Of a stretch of DNA of 9,533 nucleotides, positions 8,376-9,533 are shown piece by piece. Source of the stretch: Oleiagrimonas sp964566965. GTDB lineage: Bacteria; Pseudomonadota; Gammaproteobacteria; Xanthomonadales; Rhodanobacteraceae. The notes beneath the pieces are model-generated. The model was given only the letters and a program-made list of their open reading frames with translations. It was not told the origin of the DNA and ran no database searches. The stretch is from NCBI GenBank assembly GCA_964566965.1, contig CAZMKO010000089.1, forward strand, positions 1 to 9,533, given 5' to 3'. Numbering within the stretch: position 1 is the stretch's first letter; each line of letters begins with the position of its first letter. A program made the translations under genes and the position numbers.

Positions 8376-8390
8376 GTCTTGCCGCAAGAC
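8376..8390. other. Short perfect hairpin next to the REP-like element
   Basis: GTCTTG (8376-8381) and CAAGAC (8385-8390) form a perfect 6-bp stem with a CCG loop, directly after the REP-like unit. It may be the spacer of a former paired REP. No T-tract follows. Confidence 0.35.
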
Positions 8391-8495
8391 ACGCCATGGC
8401 TCCGCGTCACCGGTCGCGCCTTTGCCGGGCATCTCGAACCACCCGATTTCAGGTATATCCAGGGCCGACATTCCGAAGGCCCCAGGCGCTGCCAT

Positions 8496-8519
8496 CCCCG
8501 AGCCCCGAGTCCCGAGTCC
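8496..8519. repeat. Heptamer repeat, units CCCCGAG and TCCCGAG
   Basis: Three units (CCCCGAG, CCCCGAG, TCCCGAG) are followed by a partial TCC. It is the same repeat family as at 21-60, here with a C/T alternation in the first base of the unit. It lies 30 bases upstream of the extended -10 promoter. Confidence 0.8.
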
Positions 8520-8549
8520 TCTCCCCTCAACCGCGATCATCGCCGAAAG

Positions 8550-8558
8550 TGCTAAAAT
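8550..8558 (+). promoter_or_regulatory. Extended -10 promoter for the FMN riboswitch / ribE transcript
   Basis: TGCTAAAAT is an extended -10 element: TGn followed by TAAAAT, five of six bases matching TATAAT, in an AT-rich island within GC-rich DNA. No good -35 is present at the usual spacing, as expected for extended -10 promoters. It predicts transcription start near 8565, about 17 bases before helix P1 of the riboswitch, which leaves the whole aptamer in the transcript. Confidence 0.6.
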
Positions 8559-8581
8559 ACGCGCGCCGGCCCGGCCGGCAA

Positions 8582-8720
8582 CGTCTTCAGGGCGGGGTGG
8601 AAGTCCCCACCGGCGGTAGGTGCGATGCACGAGCCCGCGAGCGCTTTCGTTTCTGGCGGAAGGTCAGCAGACCCGGTCGAAGTCCGGGGCCGACGGTCAC
8701 AGTCCGGATGAAAGAAGACG
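8582..8720 (+). promoter_or_regulatory. FMN riboswitch (RFN element)
   Basis: This is a complete flavin mononucleotide aptamer. P1 is the perfect pairing of CGTCTTC (8582-8588) with GAAGACG (8714-8720). The invariant RFN segments appear in order: AGGGCGGGGTGGAAGTCCCC, ACCGGCGGTA, a small GTGC/GCAC hairpin, AGCCCGCGAGCG, a variable arm at about 8643-8663, GTCAGCAGACCCGGT, AGTCCGGGGCCGACGGT and AGTCCGGATG. By family knowledge, FMN binding lowers expression of downstream riboflavin genes. Here the gene controlled is ribE; in many gammaproteobacteria the element sits before ribB instead. All core segments look intact, so it is expected to bind FMN. Confidence 0.97.
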
Positions 8721-8724
8721 GCCA

Positions 8725-8743
8725 CGCGTGGATGTTCCGCGCG
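8725..8743 (+). other. Expression-platform hairpin A, directly after the FMN aptamer
   Basis: CGCGTGGA (8725-8732) pairs with TCCGCGCG (8736-8743) across a UGU loop: eight pairs including one U-G wobble. It begins four bases after P1 and competes with the short palindrome CCACGCGTGG at 8722-8731. It could be a folding barrier or part of the switch. It is too GC-rich to ignore, but its role is unknown. Confidence 0.5.
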
Positions 8744-8761
8744 CAGCCTCGTGCCTTGGGG

Positions 8762-8788
8762 CGTTCTCGCTTTTTGCCGCGGAGAACG
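8762..8788 (+). terminator. Expression-platform hairpin B, weak terminator or leader-peptide RBS mask
   Basis: CGTTCTC (8762-8768) pairs perfectly with GAGAACG (8782-8788), with a 13-base loop. Only TTT follows before CATGATTTG, so termination would be weak at best. The 3' arm contains most of the GGAG (8781-8784) that would serve as Shine-Dalgarno for the ATG at 8793. The hairpin may therefore act by blocking translation of the leader frame rather than by ending transcription. Confidence 0.45.
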
Positions 8789-8792
8789 TTTC

Positions 8793-8846
8793 ATGATTTG
8801 TTGCCATGTCACTGTTGTCGCCACTTCCGCCCGGGAGGTGCGCTGA
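8793..8846 (+). CDS. Putative 17-residue leader peptide overlapping the ribE start
   Basis: ATG at 8793 opens a frame encoding MICCHVTVVATSAREVR and ends at TGA 8844-8846. The last A of that stop is the first base of the ribE ATG (TGATG), a classic translational-coupling overlap. GGAG at 8781-8784 is eight bases upstream of the ATG, an ideal spacing. The frame runs through the hairpin at 8822-8840 that masks the ribE ribosome binding site, so ribosomes translating it would open that hairpin. The peptide resembles nothing I know; two adjacent Cys follow the second residue. It could be chance, since short frames are common, but SD, overlap and hairpin placement together argue for a regulatory role. 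Confidence 0.4.
   Translation: MICCHVTVVATSAREVR
8822..8840 (+). promoter_or_regulatory. Hairpin C masking the ribE Shine-Dalgarno
   Basis: CACTTCC (8822-8828) pairs with GGAGGTG (8834-8840) across a GCCCG loop: seven pairs including one U-G wobble. The paired GGAGG is exactly the ribE Shine-Dalgarno. This is the expected form of a translational sequestor in an FMN riboswitch expression platform. Confidence 0.6.
8833..8838 (+). promoter_or_regulatory. Ribosome binding site of ribE
   Basis: GGGAGG lies seven bases before the ATG at 8846. It fixes that start and rules out the longer in-frame extension that reaches back through the riboswitch. Confidence 0.8.
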
Positions 8847-9487
8847 TGTTCACCGGTATCGTGCAACGCGTGGGGCGCATCGTGCGCCTGGAACCGCGTG
8901 GCGGCGACGTGCGTCTGCATGTCGATACGGCCGGCCTGGATCTGTCGGGTGTCGCCCTGGGCGACTCGATCGCCGTGTCCGGCTGCTGTCTGACCGTGGT
9001 GGCGCTGTCCGAACGTGGTTTTGCCGCGGACGTGTCCAACGAGTCGTTGTCGCTGACCACACTGGGCGAGCTCAAACCCGGCGATCCGGTCAACCTGGAA
9101 AAGGCCCTGCGTCTGGCCGACCGGCTCGGCGGGCACCTGGTGTCCGGCCATGTCGATGGTGTCGGCAAGGTGGTGTCGGTGACGTCCGACGGGCGCTCGC
9201 AGCGCTGGATGTTCGAGGTGCCCGAGGCGCTGGCGCGTTACATCGCGCACAAGGGTTCGGTCACCATCGACGGCACCAGCCTCACCGTCAATGACGTGGA
9301 TGGCGCGCGCTTTGGCGTCAACCTCATCCCGCACACCGTCGAACACACCAGCTTCCACGCCCGCAAACCCGGCGACGCCGTCAACATCGAAGTCGATGTG
9401 GTGGCGCGTTACATCGAGCGCCTGCTCGGCAACAGCGCGGCGCCGGGTATCGACACGGATTTCCTCAAGCGGCACGGTTTCGCCTGA
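8846..9487 (+). CDS. ribE: Riboflavin synthase, alpha subunit
   Basis: Cytoplasmic enzyme that converts two molecules of 6,7-dimethyl-8-ribityllumazine into riboflavin and a pyrimidine, the last step of riboflavin synthesis. It has 213 residues, the normal length, with the family's duplicated lumazine-binding barrels. The N-terminal half begins MFTGIVQ and contains SGCCLTVV (45-52) and SNESLSLTTLG. The second half has GHLVSGHVDGVG (96-107), HKGSVTIDGTSLTVN (135-149), NLIPHTVEHTSF (159-170) and VNIEVDVVARYIERLL (179-194). Residues known to matter in the E. coli enzyme have counterparts here: Ser41, Cys48, His102, Thr147 and Asp184. The start is set by GGGAGG and the family-typical MFTGI. Expression is predicted to be FMN-repressed through the riboswitch at 8582-8720. 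Other riboflavin genes probably follow beyond the window. The symbol ribC is used for the same enzyme in some species. Confidence 0.97.
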   Translation: MFTGIVQRVGRIVRLEPRGGDVRLHVDTAGLDLSGVALGDSIAVSGCCLTVVALSERGFAADVSNESLSLTTLGELKPGDPVNLEKALRLADRLGGHLVSGHVDGVGKVVSVTSDGRSQRWMFEVPEALARYIAHKGSVTIDGTSLTVNDVDGARFGVNLIPHTVEHTSFHARKPGDAVNIEVDVVARYIERLLGNSAAPGIDTDFLKRHGFA

Positions 9488-9533
9488 GCTTCGCTTCCAC
9501 CTCACACTTTTCGACCTGCGGGTCCCGTGTCCC
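9488..9533. other. Truncated region after ribE
   Basis: 46 bases follow the ribE stop. No terminator hairpin or start codon with a ribosome binding site is visible. The last bases read TCCCGTGTCCC, one mismatch from the TCCCGAGTCCC heptamer pattern, so another heptamer repeat may begin at the window edge. Confidence 0.3.

Larger units (their letters stand above)
8259..8581. other. Intergenic region between pbpC and the FMN riboswitch
   Basis: No supported gene lies here. The region contains an imperfect hairpin just after pbpC (8282-8310), a REP-like hairpin (8350-8373), a short perfect hairpin (8376-8390), a heptamer repeat (8496-8519) and an extended -10 promoter (8550-8558), each listed separately. 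I see nothing recognisable in 8391-8495. Confidence 0.8.

Noticed and set aside
6279..8630. Very long open frame on the minus strand (783 codons) opposite pbpC, and similar ones at 2696-4240 and 4613-6286
   Set aside because: They lie opposite clearly conserved genes, their products are Arg/His/Gly-rich with no recognisable motifs, and high GC content makes such antisense frames expected.
8722..8731. Palindrome CCACGCGTGG as a protein operator
   Set aside because: It overlaps a longer RNA hairpin (8725-8743) in a riboswitch leader, and no second copy is seen in the window.
8396..8845. In-frame upstream extension of ribE by 150 codons
   Set aside because: It would translate through the riboswitch and promoter. 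Riboflavin synthases start with MFTGI, and a good ribosome binding site precedes the ATG at 8846.
8806..9294. Alternative + frame overlapping most of ribE
   Set aside because: It is out of frame with ribE, its product is Arg/Gly-rich with no family motifs, and it has no ribosome binding site of its own.
8552..9505. Minus-strand open frame opposite the riboswitch and ribE
   Set aside because: It is a shadow of ribE coding periodicity; it covers a structured RNA element and has no recognisable domain.
1..9533. CRISPR array, tRNA, rRNA or insertion sequence
   Set aside because: No spaced direct repeats of CRISPR size, no tRNA-like cloverleaf, no transposase and no terminal inverted repeats were seen.

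Overview
The window is high-GC (roughly two thirds G+C by eye), gene-dense proteobacterial DNA. All convincing genes lie on the + strand. The gene set (a bacterial alpha-2-macroglobulin followed by pbpC, then an FMN-riboswitch-controlled riboflavin synthase), tandem CCCCGAG/TCCCGAG heptamers between genes and a GTAGGAGCGG-type REP-like hairpin point to a gammaproteobacterium, most likely of the Xanthomonadales/Lysobacterales. That placement rests on recall of such repeats and could not be tested by search.

Layout: bases 1-94 are intergenic, with a heptamer repeat, a weak promoter-like hexamer and a good ribosome binding site. Bases 95-6052 encode a 1985-residue exported alpha-2-macroglobulin-family protein. 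One base later, 6054-8258 encode penicillin-binding protein 1C (734 residues). These two form a tightly coupled operon: the macroglobulin is presumed to trap proteases in the periplasm, and PbpC to be an inner-membrane peptidoglycan synthase associated with it. Bases 8259-8581 contain no gene but hold a hairpin just after pbpC, a REP-like element, a second heptamer repeat and an extended -10 promoter. Bases 8582-8720 are a complete FMN (RFN) riboswitch. It is followed by a 125-nt expression platform and ribE, riboflavin synthase, at 8846-9487. The window ends 46 bases past ribE.

Three points stand out. (1) The macroglobulin has kept its thioester-domain fold signals, but the thioester motif CxEQ reads TWEV, so both crosslinking residues are gone. 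(2) The PbpC transpeptidase motifs are intact, but glycosyltransferase motifs 2 and 3 are eroded while the first catalytic Glu remains. (3) The ribE leader contains a 17-codon open frame (8793-8846). Its Shine-Dalgarno lies in the 3' arm of one hairpin, its body runs through a second hairpin that masks the ribE Shine-Dalgarno, and its stop overlaps the ribE start as TGATG. This suggests an FMN riboswitch that may act through translation of a leader peptide coupled to ribE.
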